The position numbers and the translations under genes were made by a program. Positions 1 through 8,102 of a stretch of DNA of 64,000 nucleotides are shown here, piece by piece. Below the pieces are notes generated by a model. That model saw only the letters and a list, made by a program, of their open reading frames with translations. It searched no databases and was not told the origin of the DNA. Each line of letters begins with the position of its first letter. The stretch's first letter is position 1. This stretch comes from Pilimelia columellifera (GTDB lineage: Bacteria > Actinomycetota > Actinomycetes > Mycobacteriales > Micromonosporaceae), in contig NZ_BAAARY010000018.1 of NCBI RefSeq assembly GCF_039532605.1, forward strand, positions 1 to 64,000, in the 5' to 3' direction.

Positions 1-2
1 CC

Positions 3-152
3 ACCTTCACCTCGGTACCCGACCTGACCGCCGCGATCCGCGCGTTCATCGACGGCTACAACCAGCGATGCGAACCGTTCCACTGGACCAAAACCGCCGA
101 CCAGATCCTCACCAAAGCCAACCGTCAAAAGACCTCAGACACGCGACAGTAG
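3..152 (+). mobile_element. IS630-family transposase, C-terminal end only (cut by window edge)
   Basis: An open frame enters from the left edge and stops at TAG 150-152, giving 49 residues. It contains RAFIDGYNQ and a PFHWTKTADQI block, typical of the last 40 residues of IS630-family (Tc1/mariner-like) DDE transposases, whose C-terminus usually has an F-x-WTKTAD motif. The element end should lie just right of 152 and it sits beside a truncated phosphopantetheinyl transferase, so it may have caused that truncation. The rest of the element is outside the window. Confidence 0.75.
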
Positions 153-205
153 GGCAGGTCACTCGATGTCCGGCGCAATGCGTGATGCTGCCGATGATTC
201 TGCGG

Positions 206-427
206 CTATCGGAGCTCACGCTGCTTCCCGCTGGGTATCGTCACGGCGGGGTGTCCCAGAGCCGAGAGGGCCCGCCGTGCGCACCGGCGGGCGGTGATGA
301 ACTCGCGGCGCCGGGCAGGCACGGCTTGGGCGATCTGGGCTCCCTCGCCCGGGAATGGCTTTTCACCTGGGTCATCGGCGACCTCTTCGTGAGCCCCGAG
401 GCAGGGCGGCACGAGCGCGGCGATCAC
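206..427 (-). pseudogene. 4'-phosphopantetheinyl transferase, N-terminal fragment
   Basis: A GTG start at 425-427 opens a 73-residue frame. It has an FPGE-GAQIAQAV segment and RRREFITARRCARRAL, then HPAVTIPSGKQREL. This is the N-terminal third of actinobacterial Sfp/EntD-type phosphopantetheinyl transferases, where the block is usually R-R-E-F-x-T-A-R-x-C-A-R-x-A-L followed by a PI..G..G.P.WP segment. The frame stops at 206, before the magnesium-binding and catalytic motifs, so the product cannot work. It overlaps the end of the metallophosphoesterase gene, the usual order of this gene pair in actinomycetes. The break point lies within about 60 bp of the IS630 remnant. If intact this enzyme would activate the ACP domains of the PKSs, so another one must supply that function. 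Confidence 0.65.
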
Positions 428-1271
428 CGCGCTGGCCCGAGGATCCGCCGGACCGGTTCAGCTCAGCGCCGCGCCGGCTCCATTCTCGCGGATAGCCCAG
501 CGAGACCTCCTCAAAGCGAACGCCGTCGTAGACGGTGCTGCGAGGGATATGTAGGTGGCCGTAGACGGCGGCCACCGCGCGGTAGCGTTGGTGCCAGTCC
601 CCGGTAGCCGTCGTGCCGCACCACTGTGCGAATTCTGGGTACCACAACACGTCGGTCGGCCGGCGGTCCAAAGGCCAGTGACTAACCAGCACGGTCGGCA
701 TCGCCGGGGCAAGGGCGTCAAGTCGGCGAGTCGTCCGGGCGATGCGCTCGGCGCACCAGGCCTCGCGGGTGGGGTACGGATCGGGGTGCAGAAGCTGTTC
801 GTCGATGCACACGACGCCCGTTTCGTACGCGCCCCGCAGTGACTCCTCCTTGCTGTCCGCGCCCGGCATCCGCCAGGTGTAGTCGTACAGCTGGAAGATC
901 GGCACGACGGCGACCGGGCCCGCCGGACCCGCGAACACCGGGTACTCGTCCTCGGGCGTGACGATGCCATAGTCGCGGCACATGTTGACCAGAGCGGCAT
1001 ATCGAGCCTCGCCACGCAGGGTCACCACGTCGCTGGGATGGGTCCACAACTCGTGGTTGCCGGGCGTCCAGATCACTTGGCCGAAGCGGGTTCTCAGAAC
1101 CTTGAGGGCGCCCTCGATGTCGGCGAACCGCTCCCCGACGTCGCCCGCCACGATCAGCCAGTCCTCGTCCGAGGTGGGACGCAGGCGGTCGAGGACGGCC
1201 CGGTTCTCGGCGTACGCGACGTGCAGGTCGCTTATGGCCAGAAGTGATCCGCCGGCTGGATCGAAGCTCAT
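372..1271 (-). CDS. Calcineurin-like metallophosphoesterase
   Basis: The protein (299 aa) has the metallophosphoesterase metal-binding set in order: AISDLHV (D-x-H) near residues 12-18, AGDVGER (G-D), TPGNHELW (G-N-H-E), VLVSHWPL (H) near 195 and YGHLHIPR (G-H-x-H) near 238. Members of this family often sit just upstream of a phosphopantetheinyl transferase in actinomycetes, and the truncated transferase here begins inside the last 56 bp of this gene. The physiological substrate is not known; hydrolysis of a phosphodiester or phosphomonoester is inferred from the fold only. The last 45 residues are Arg/Gly-rich and do not look like a conserved ending, so a small 3' frameshift is possible. The start at 1271 is the only good one, directly before the first beta strand. 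Confidence 0.8.
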   Translation of the reverse strand: MSFDPAGGSLLAISDLHVAYAENRAVLDRLRPTSDEDWLIVAGDVGERFADIEGALKVLRTRFGQVIWTPGNHELWTHPSDVVTLRGEARYAALVNMCRDYGIVTPEDEYPVFAGPAGPVAVVPIFQLYDYTWRMPGADSKEESLRGAYETGVVCIDEQLLHPDPYPTREAWCAERIARTTRRLDALAPAMPTVLVSHWPLDRRPTDVLWYPEFAQWCGTTATGDWHQRYRAVAAVYGHLHIPRSTVYDGVRFEEVSLGYPREWSRRGAELNRSGGSSGQRGDRRARAALPRGSRRGRR

Positions 1272-1679
1272 GGCTGAAGCTCACGGGCGCCATATTGTCG
1301 TCGGCGACCGGACATGGCGCAAGAGCAACCGGTGTCCCGCTTTCGGCGCACTATTACCTGATCAGCTCTCTCCATGGTCTCTACTTCGGCACTCATTGCT
1401 TCCTGAGTGTGGTAGGGCCATACGCGTTCGACGGCATCGTGGAGAACCGCCCTCAAGAGAGCATGGCCATGAATTGAGTCCCAAATGCAGCTCGGTAGCC
1501 CGGTAGTGTTCGAGGTTCCGATCGTTCTCTGTTCGTCCCCGTCGACGCCGACCGGCTTGAATCGGACCCAAGGACCCTCATGGACGCAGGGTGCGGCATC
1601 ATCGGAGCGGTCCGCGTCTGGAACCTCTTCGCTCCCGAGCAGCGCGACCGGATCATGGAGGCTCTGACCGAACGCCGAT
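1272..1679. other. Region without a recognisable gene
   Basis: Between the metallophosphoesterase start and the decayed IS5-type transposase. A minus-strand frame stays open through here in continuation of the transposase frame, but its sequence (for example WPYHTQEAMSAEVETMERADQ) matches nothing I recognise and it has no convincing start or ribosome-binding site. It may be the remnant of a gene fused to the transposon end. Confidence 0.4.
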
Positions 1680-2572
1680 GGCGGCGGTGGCGGTGGCGGT
1701 GGCGGTGGCGGTGGGCGAGTTTGCCGCAGGCGTAGCGGCGGAGCATCTGGTTGATAGCGGCCCAGCGGATGATCTCCTCCGAAGTGTGGGGCGCGCGTGC
1801 GTAGTCGCGGGCCAGCCGACGGCGGGCGGTGAGCCAGGCCAGGTCCGTTCTTACTACCCCAACGCTTGCAGTGGCCTTGGAAGCCGCATCTTCCGGCGGG
1901 TGAGCGGATGATCATCCATGATGGCGTGCAGCGTGGTGCGGGTCCAGTCGACACGTCTGTCGGCGAAGCCTTGATCCGCAAGAAGTGTCTGGTTGTCGGG
2001 GTGGTCAGACCGCCTAGAGCACGGTCTCGTTTCCCACCGTCGCGGTCCTGCCAGGACGAGGACAAGACCGCCAAGGTGATCAGGAGGTCGAGGGCGTCGG
2101 TGACGATGAGCCATTTATGACCATTGACCTTCTTGCCCGCGTCGTAGCCTCGGTTGCCAGCCGATACGGTGTCGGCGCCCCGCACCGACTGAGAGTTGAT
2201 TCCCCCTGCTGTCGGTTGCGCGTCGCGACCAGCGGCCAGACGTAACTCCTCCCTAAGCGCGGTCATGATCCGCTCGGTGACCTGACGGATTTGCCACTGC
2301 TGGAGGTGCCCGTAGTCGGTTCGCCAGCACGGGAAATCCGCTAGTAGCTGCCGCCACGAACAACCTGTGCGGACCCCGTACAAAGTCACCGGCACGATGT
2401 TCCGGCGTCGCCGCTTTGGTACCCGCCTCGGCTCCTTCACCAGCGGCGCCGGCTCGATCACCGCCCACTGCTCATCAGACAGATCCGATGGACACCTTGA
2501 CGCCCTCCCCCATGTCCCTACCAGCCGGAGCAACCCCACCGCCGCAGGACACGCCGTACAACCGGTCGGCAC
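1680..2572 (-). pseudogene. Decayed IS5-family transposase
   Basis: Reading leftward from about 2500, the minus strand encodes DLSDEQWAVIEPAP, an RRNIVPVTLYGVRTGCSWRQL segment, GINSQSVRGADTVS and KVNGHKWLIVTDALDLL, the N-terminal half of an IS5-family DDE transposase. The C-terminal part continues in other frames: DHPDNQTLLADQGFADRRVDW near 1990-2020, then a MLRRYACGKLAHRHRHRHR segment near 1700-1746. At least two frameshifts and missing blocks separate these pieces, so no active transposase can be made. I saw no clear terminal inverted repeats. This is one of several insertion sequences that have scarred the left edge of the cluster. Confidence 0.7.
1683..1712. repeat. Hexanucleotide tandem repeat (ggcggt, 5 copies)
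   Basis: Five perfect copies of ggcggt lie inside the decayed transposase. On the minus strand they encode an alternating His-Arg run at the transposase C-terminus, so this is a coding microsatellite and a likely source of slippage. Confidence 0.75.
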
Positions 2573-2749
2573 CGAGGCCTACATGGCACACGTGCGGTCG
2601 CTGACCATGGAACCAAGCTAACAGTGCCCGCGACGACGGAACAACGGGTACGCGGCGGAGTTACCAGAGCTGGGGATGGCGGGCAGCTTGAACTTTTGTA
2701 GCCTCGATCTGCCCAGGTGACGTCCGTGGGACCGAGGAAAGGTTTCGAC

Positions 2750-3952
2750 ATGTCCGAGCCGATCACGTACCTGGAACACTGGGACCGCACGGACGCGTTC
2801 GACCCGCCGGCGGTGCTGCGCAAGCTGAGCGCTGAGCAGCCGTTGTCCAGGATGGTCTATCCAGACGGGCACGTTGGCTGGCTGGCGACGGGGATCGATG
2901 TGGTCAAGCAGGTGCTAAGCAATCCGGCGTTCAGCCACAACTTTCACTCGGCACATTTCCCTTTGACGAAGAAGGGCCAGCCCTTTCCAACGATGCCGAT
3001 CATCCCAGGCTTGTTCATCCACATGGATCCGCCCGGGCACACGCGCTACCGGGCGGTGCTGACTGGCGAATTCACCACGAACCGGGTGGCGGTGCTCGGC
3101 GAGCGGATCGAGGTAGCGGCCGTGGAGCAGCTGACCGCGCTGCGTGGGCTGGGGTCGCCCGCCGACCTCGTGGCTGGGTATGTGCAGCCGTTGTGCCGCC
3201 GGGTCCTGAACGACCTGCTCGGCGTGCCGGACGAAGGCGGGGCGATCCTGGCCCGGCTGTCCGAGACCGCCAACGACGACGCCGTACCGGTCGAGGATGA
3301 GTTCGCAGCGTCTAGCGATGCGTTCCTCTACCTGCGTGATCGCGTCGAGAAGGAGCGGGCCGACCCGGGCGACTCGATGATCGGCCGGCTGACGGCCGTA
3401 CCGGGGCTCACCGACCAGGAAATCACCAACATGCTCCTGGTGGTGTTCGCGGCCGGGCTCACCACCTGCGAGGGTGCCCTGGCGGCCACCAGCCTGGCGC
3501 TCCTGCACCACCGGGAACAGTTGGAGGCGTTCCGGGCGGCCTGCGCGAACGGGGCCGGTGTAGACAATGCCGTCGAGGAGCTGCTGCGGTACACCACGGT
3601 CAATCAGTACCTAATCTTCCGGACCGCGCTCACGGACGTCGAACTCGGCGGCCACTCGATTCGCGCCGGGGACACCGTCACCATCTCCCTGCCGGCCGCC
3701 AACCGCGACGGGAGCCGTTTCGCTCACGCCGAGCTGCTGGACCTGAGCCGGGATCCCTCCGGGCATCTCGCCTTTGGTTACGGTGTGCACATCTGCCTCG
3801 CTCAGCGCCTTGCCCGGAGGCTGCTGACGGTAGCGCTGCGGACCCTGGTAACCGGCCTGCCGGGGCTGGCGCTGGTTGTACCGATCGGCGAGGTACGGCT
3901 GCGCGCGCGTACGTCGGTCTTTAGCATCCACGACCTACCCGTACGGTGGTGA
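2750..3952 (+). CDS. Cytochrome P450 (tailoring)
   Basis: A soluble bacterial P450 of 400 residues from ATG 2750, chosen because GAGGAAAGG lies about 8 nt upstream; an in-frame ATG at 2717 has no such site. Visible motifs are the I-helix FAAGLTTCEG (oxygen-binding A-G-x-x-T), the K-helix ExxR as EELLRY, and the haem loop FGYGVHICLAQ with the Cys ligand. The last motif is normally followed by Gly (CLG); here it is Ala. The gene overlaps the flavin hydroxylase start, so the two are probably translated together. By context it oxidises the ansamycin or a precursor; the position cannot be read from sequence. Electrons must come from ferredoxin partners encoded elsewhere. Confidence 0.88.
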   Translation: MSEPITYLEHWDRTDAFDPPAVLRKLSAEQPLSRMVYPDGHVGWLATGIDVVKQVLSNPAFSHNFHSAHFPLTKKGQPFPTMPIIPGLFIHMDPPGHTRYRAVLTGEFTTNRVAVLGERIEVAAVEQLTALRGLGSPADLVAGYVQPLCRRVLNDLLGVPDEGGAILARLSETANDDAVPVEDEFAASSDAFLYLRDRVEKERADPGDSMIGRLTAVPGLTDQEITNMLLVVFAAGLTTCEGALAATSLALLHHREQLEAFRAACANGAGVDNAVEELLRYTTVNQYLIFRTALTDVELGGHSIRAGDTVTISLPAANRDGSRFAHAELLDLSRDPSGHLAFGYGVHICLAQRLARRLLTVALRTLVTGLPGLALVVPIGEVRLRARTSVFSIHDLPVRW

Positions 3953-5475
3953 GCGGCCCGCAGGGCGAGGTCGACGTCGCCATCGTAGGCCTCGGCCCGA
4001 TCGGCGCCACCCTGGCTATCTTGCTCGCCCAGCGTGGCTGGCGGGTCGCCGTCGTCGAGTGCCGGCCCCAGCCGTATCCGCTTCCGCGCGCCACCAGCTT
4101 CGACGGCCAGGCGGCGCGGCTGCTCGCCGGTGCAGGCATCGGCGCTGACCTGGCGGGTCTGTCCCAGCCCGCCACCGGCTACCAGTGGCTGGACGCCCGG
4201 GGCCGAGTGCTGCTGGACATCGTTTTCGCGAGCGTCGGCCGTTACGGCTGGCCCGACGCGAGCACGATGCACCAGCCCGCGCTGGAAGCCCTTCTTACCC
4301 GCCGCCTAGCCACCTTTCCTAACGTCCGAATCTGGCGCGGGCACGAGGTCGTCGACCTACGAGAGGACGGCGACCGTGTGGTGGTCGGCACCAAGGGCGG
4401 GGACGGCGCGGCGCACACTGTCGCCGCGCGGTGGGTGATCGGCTGCGACGGGGCCAACAGCTTCGTCCGCGAGCGGCTCGGCGTCGGCGTCACCGACCTC
4501 GGCTTCTCCTACGACTGGCTGCTGTGCGACGTGGAGCTGGCTGTCGAGCGTGCGTTCCTGCCGACCAACCAGCAGTGGTGCGATCCGGCTCGGCCGACCA
4601 CGGTGGTCGGCAGCGGCCCCGGCCGTCGGCGTTGGGAGTTCATGCGGCTGCCCGGCGAGGGTCTCGACGAGCTGCGGACGAGCGACGCGGCGTGGCGGTT
4701 GCTCGAGCCGCACGGCGTACGGCCGGACAACGCGCGCCTGTTGCGCAGCGCCACCTACACGTTCCGGGCGATGTGGGCCGATCAGTGGCGGGACGGGCGG
4801 GTCCTGCTCGCAGGGGACGCCGCGCACCTGATGCCGCCGTTCGCCGGCCAGGGCATGTGCTCAGGCCTGCGGGACGCCGCGAACCTCGCCTGGAAACTCG
4901 ACCTCGTGCTGCGCGGAGCATCCGCGGAGCTGCTCGACACGTACACGATCGAGCGACGGGCGCAGGTTCGCCAAGCCATCCGGGAATCGGTGAAACTGGG
5001 GCGGGTCATCTGTGTGTCGGACCCGGATGCCGCCGCCGACCGCGACGCCGCGATCCTCGCCAACTCGCGGTGCGGACCTAACCGGCCGGAGCCCGCCAAG
5101 CCCCTGGCGGAGGGCCTGCTCAGCCGGCTGCCGGAGGGCGTGGCGGCGGCCCGCGGGGACGTAGTCCCGCAGGGCCGGGTATGCGTCGGCGGGCACGCAG
5201 GCCTCTTCGACGACCGGGTGGGGCGCGGCTTTGTGCTGCTCACTAGGGATGGGGTGGACGCCGTGCCGGTCGTACCCGGCGTCGATCTGATCGTCGCGCG
5301 GCTGGCGCCCGGCGCGGTTACCGATGTGGATGAAGTCTATTCGTCCTATCTGGCCGGATTCGGCGCTGTTGCGATCTTAGTGCGGCCCGACCACCACGTC
5401 TTCGGCGCGGTGGCGGACCTCGCGCTGGTCCCCGCTCTGCTGGAGGACCTGAAGAGGCAGTTGAACGCGCTGTGA
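3946..5475 (+). CDS. FAD-dependent aromatic hydroxylase, MhpA/Rif-Orf19 type
   Basis: A class A flavoprotein monooxygenase of 509 residues. It has the N-terminal FAD fold VAIVGLGPIGATLAI, the mid-protein DG motif as GCDGANSFVRE, and the GD motif as VLLAGDAAHLMPPFAGQGM. The overall sequence is of the 3-(3-hydroxyphenyl)propionate hydroxylase (MhpA) type. In naphthalenic ansamycin clusters a protein of this type (Rif-Orf19 in rifamycin) is needed to oxidise the AHBA-derived ring so that the naphthoquinone closes during chain extension after module 3. That assignment here is inference from family and context, supported by the P-A-P order of AT domains in modules 1-3. Translation starts at GTG 3946 or 3949, overlapping the stop of the upstream P450 (GTGA junction), so the two genes form an operon. 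Confidence 0.85.
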   Translation: MVSGPQGEVDVAIVGLGPIGATLAILLAQRGWRVAVVECRPQPYPLPRATSFDGQAARLLAGAGIGADLAGLSQPATGYQWLDARGRVLLDIVFASVGRYGWPDASTMHQPALEALLTRRLATFPNVRIWRGHEVVDLREDGDRVVVGTKGGDGAAHTVAARWVIGCDGANSFVRERLGVGVTDLGFSYDWLLCDVELAVERAFLPTNQQWCDPARPTTVVGSGPGRRRWEFMRLPGEGLDELRTSDAAWRLLEPHGVRPDNARLLRSATYTFRAMWADQWRDGRVLLAGDAAHLMPPFAGQGMCSGLRDAANLAWKLDLVLRGASAELLDTYTIERRAQVRQAIRESVKLGRVICVSDPDAAADRDAAILANSRCGPNRPEPAKPLAEGLLSRLPEGVAAARGDVVPQGRVCVGGHAGLFDDRVGRGFVLLTRDGVDAVPVVPGVDLIVARLAPGAVTDVDEVYSSYLAGFGAVAILVRPDHHVFGAVADLALVPALLEDLKRQLNAL

Positions 5476-5518
5476 CGGCCCACGGTACGGTGGATCGTCA
5501 CAGCCGTCCCGTTGATCC

Positions 5519-6562
5519 ATGTGCATGGAAATCGGGCTCGTCAGCCTCGCAGGCCTCACCTCCGACCCGCGTTCGGACACGCGGTGGCGGCCGACGAGCG
5601 GATCCGCCGGATCGTCTGCCTCGGGCCGCTCATCAAGCAGGGCGGCCTCGATGCCTTTGTGGTCGGAGAACTTCCACCCAGCTACGCAGTATCATCGCCC
5701 GCCGTGGTGGTCGCCGTCGCGCAGGCCACCGAGCGCATCCGCCTCGCCAGCACCACCACGCTGATCGGCGTCTCGACCCGGTGCGCGTCTACGAGGACTT
5801 CGTCACGCTCGGCGTGCTGTCCGGCGGCCACGCCGAGATCACCCTCGGGCGGGGCGCGTTCGACGAGCCGTTCGGCCTGTTCGGGTACGACATGGACGAC
5901 TATGACACGGTGTTTACCGAGCACCTCGACCTGCTCCTGCAAATCACCCGGCCCTCCTCGGTCAGCTTGCGCGGCGGGCACTGTGCACCGCTGCTCGGCT
6001 CTTGGGCCGGCCTCCGCTTGGTGCAGCAGCGCTGCCGGTCTGAGTCGACATCGGGCGGCAACCGCGGCAGCCTGATGCGGGCCGACAAGCTCCGGCTGCC
6101 GGTGGCGACGGCGATGACTCCGGGGTCCACAGCGCGGCTGGCCGAGAACCTCAAGCCGTACGGGGAGTAGGCGGCCTCGCACAGTGACGACCCGGCCGCG
6201 TTGCGAGTGGCGACAACGAGCCAGGTGTAGGTTATTCCAGGCGCCGGGCAGGCTGCGGCGTTCTACCCGTACGTCGCCGCATACCTCGACCTGCACTCGC
6301 GCGGGCGGATCGTGCCCGCCCGGGAAGGCTTCGAGCGGCACGTCCCCGGTGTAGAGGCTTTGCTGGTCGGCGACCCTGCGCAGGTCGTCGCGAAGATTTC
6401 GGAACACCGGGCGCTGGCCCGGACCTGGTGCTGCTACAGGTCGACCGGGGTAGGCTGCCCTTTCCCGATGTCGCCCGCACCGTCGAACTGCTCGGCTGCG
6501 ACGTCGAGCCGGCGGTCCGCACTGCTCTGACCACCACCGACATCGTGCCGGGAGGCCCGTGA
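5519..6562 (+). pseudogene. Luciferase-like flavin monooxygenase, frameshifted
   Basis: Pieces of one luciferase-like monooxygenase lie in successive frames: MEIGLVSLAGLTSDPRS from 5522; then ADERIRRIVCLGPL, AFVVGE and QATERIRLASTTTL in a second frame to about 5770; then LDPVRVYEDFVTLGVLSGGH, EITLGRGAFDEPFGLFGYDM and the central part in a third frame to about 5990; then weaker fragments; and finally DLVLLQVDRGRLPFPDVAR to a stop at 6560-6562. The order matches the (beta/alpha)8 family fold, so it is one gene with at least four frame breaks and some lost sequence. If they are real, no enzyme is made. The stop overlaps the ATG of the next gene (TGATG), an operon junction that has survived. Confidence 0.75.
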
Positions 6563-7362
6563 TGACCACCCCGGACCCCACCGAGGCCGTCGTCCTGCGG
6601 CTGCGCGCCGCCGGTTGCGTGTTCGCCGAGGACGAGGCTCGCCTGCTCGTCGGCGCCGCCCGCACGCCGCAGGAACTCATCGTGATGACCCGGCGGCGGG
6701 TGGACGGCGAACCGCTCGAGGTGATCCTCGGCTGGGCCGAGTTTTGTGGCCTGCGCATCGCCGTCGACCCCGGGGTGTTCGTGCCCCGTCAGCGCACCGC
6801 CTACCTGGTTGAGGAGGCCATCGCCGTCACATCCGAGGGCGCGGTCGTGGTGGACCTGTGCTGCGGCACGGGAGCGATCGGCGCGGCGGTTGCGGCCCGT
6901 GCGCCCGGCATCCGGCTGCACGCCGCCGACATCGAGCCCGCCTCTGTGCGGTGCGCGCGTCGCAATCTGGAACCGATCGGCGGGCAGGTCCACGAGGGCG
7001 ACCTCTTCGACGCGCTACCGGCCGAGCTGCGCGGCACCGTCGATGTCCTGCTCGTCAACGCACCGTACGTGCCCACCGGTGAGATCGCGATGATGCCGCC
7101 GGAGGCACGCGACCACGAACCACGGGTGGCGCTCGACGGGGGTACCGACGGCGTGGACGTGCACCGCCGGGTCGCCGAGTCCGCCGCGCGGTGGCTCGCG
7201 CCCGGCGGACACCTGTTCATTGAGTCCGGTGAGAGTCAGGCCGCACTGACGGCCGCGGCGATGTCGGCCCACGGGCTGCAGGCGTACACCTTGACGTCCG
7301 ACGAATGGTGCAGCACCGTCGCGATCGGTCGCCGCCCGCACGACTGTCAACTCGAGGGATAG
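6562..7362 (+). CDS. PrmC/HemK-like SAM-dependent methyltransferase
   Basis: A methyltransferase of about 267 residues. SAM-binding motif I is VVDLCCGTGAIGAAVA near residues 95-110, the acidic residue after strand 2 is in HAADIEP, and the catalytic motif is NAPYVP, a variant of the N-P-P-Y motif that PrmC/HemK enzymes use to methylate amide nitrogens of Gln. An N-terminal helical part resembling the substrate-recognition domain is present. Housekeeping PrmC modifies release factors; a cluster-borne copy with Ala in NxPY more likely acts on a small molecule or is a cluster-specific variant, but the substrate is unknown. The start is ATG 6562 or GTG 6559, coupled to the upstream pseudogene stop. 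Its own frame is intact, unlike its neighbours. Confidence 0.75.
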   Translation: MTTPDPTEAVVLRLRAAGCVFAEDEARLLVGAARTPQELIVMTRRRVDGEPLEVILGWAEFCGLRIAVDPGVFVPRQRTAYLVEEAIAVTSEGAVVVDLCCGTGAIGAAVAARAPGIRLHAADIEPASVRCARRNLEPIGGQVHEGDLFDALPAELRGTVDVLLVNAPYVPTGEIAMMPPEARDHEPRVALDGGTDGVDVHRRVAESAARWLAPGGHLFIESGESQAALTAAAMSAHGLQAYTLTSDEWCSTVAIGRRPHDCQLEG

Positions 7363-7427
7363 GGCCGGACGCTCATCGCCGATATTTTCTGAGTGGACGG
7401 CCAGGGCATCGGTATTGGAGGCGCACC

Positions 7428-7888
7428 GTGCCACATCCCGAACACTACCTACGCCAAGTCCTCGCCGAGCTGTACGAGGACCTCGGCAACACGGCGCTCA
7501 TCTCGCGCAGTGAGCCCGTGCGCGTCGGAGACCTCGCCACCGCGGTGGAGACGGCGGCGTCGGCGATGCACCGGCGCGGCATCGGGTCGGGCAGCCTCGT
7601 CGCGGTGCTGACAGATCCCAACACTGTGGCCACGCTGCGCTGGCCGGTTAACCTGCCCAGCATCACGGTGGTCCACATCCGCGGCGTCAATGTGGTCAAC
7701 CTCGACGAGGAGTTGCCGCTCGCCGCGCAGCGGCCCAAGCGGCGCACGGTCAGAAGGTCACTCTGCGGATCACCGCGCCCGTGACGCACTCCGGTGGATC
7801 GTCGGCCGACGACAACCACTCCAGCATCCGGCATGGGATGAGTTCGCTCCCAGTGCAGCTACACCCCGAGAGCACGCCGCTGTCCTAG
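7428..7888 (+). pseudogene. Adenylate-forming (ANL) enzyme, broken and shortened
   Basis: GTG 7428 with GGAGG six bases upstream opens a frame reading LAELYEDLGNTALISRSEPV, AASAMHRRGIGSGSLVAVL and VVHIRGVN. This looks like the N-terminal region of an acyl- or aminoacyl-adenylating enzyme, which usually runs about 500 residues. After about 100 residues the frame shifts, and the alternative frame gives KVTLRITAPVTHSGGSSADD and ends at TAG 7886. That piece resembles the middle of the same family, so most of the enzyme, including the adenylate-binding core, is missing. An MbtH-like gene follows after 10 bp, which suggests the ancestral enzyme was an MbtH-assisted adenylation protein; this last point is inference. 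Confidence 0.55.
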
Positions 7889-7898
7889 GAGGAACCAG

Positions 7899-8102
7899 AT
7901 GCCGCACGCGTTCGACGACGGGGGCACCAGTTTCCTCGTCCTTTTCAACCGGACGGGGCAGTACTCGCTGTGGCCCGCGTTCGCCGTTCGGCCGCCCCCG
8001 AGGACGGTCGTCAACGGCCGGTCCTCGCGGGCTACCTGCCTCGCCTACGTCGAACACCACTGGATCGATCTGCGCCCGGAAGGATTAGGTACACTTCGAT
8101 GA
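7899..8102 (+). CDS. MbtH-like protein
   Basis: A 67-residue protein with the MbtH family pattern: MPHAFDD, FLVLFNRTGQYSLWPAF, then CLAYVEHHWIDLRP. MbtH proteins bind and stabilise adenylation domains of non-ribosomal peptide synthetases. The conserved N/S-x-W-P and W-x-D-L-R-P elements are present, but the central P-x-G-W segment, which supplies one of the family's conserved Trp residues, is replaced by RPPPRTVV, so function is doubtful. An AGGAGGA site lies 5 bp before the ATG. The gene overlaps the O-methyltransferase (ATGA at 8099). No NRPS is visible in the window; the only adenylating partners are the broken ANL gene just upstream and the AHBA loading domain of the starter PKS. Confidence 0.75.
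   Translation: MPHAFDDGGTSFLVLFNRTGQYSLWPAFAVRPPPRTVVNGRSSRATCLAYVEHHWIDLRPEGLGTLR

Noticed and set aside
458..1015. Arg/Ser-rich minus-strand frame inside the metallophosphoesterase gene
   Set aside because: It is an out-of-frame reading of a gene with clear motifs; such long shadow frames are common at this GC content.
1683..1712. CRISPR-like or regulatory repeat
   Set aside because: Perfect contiguous 6-bp units without spacers; it codes for the His-Arg run of a transposase.
5472..6170. A continuous 232-residue gene starting at GTG 5472
   Set aside because: Only its middle part matches luciferase-like monooxygenases; the beginning and end of that family are found in other frames, so it is part of a broken gene.
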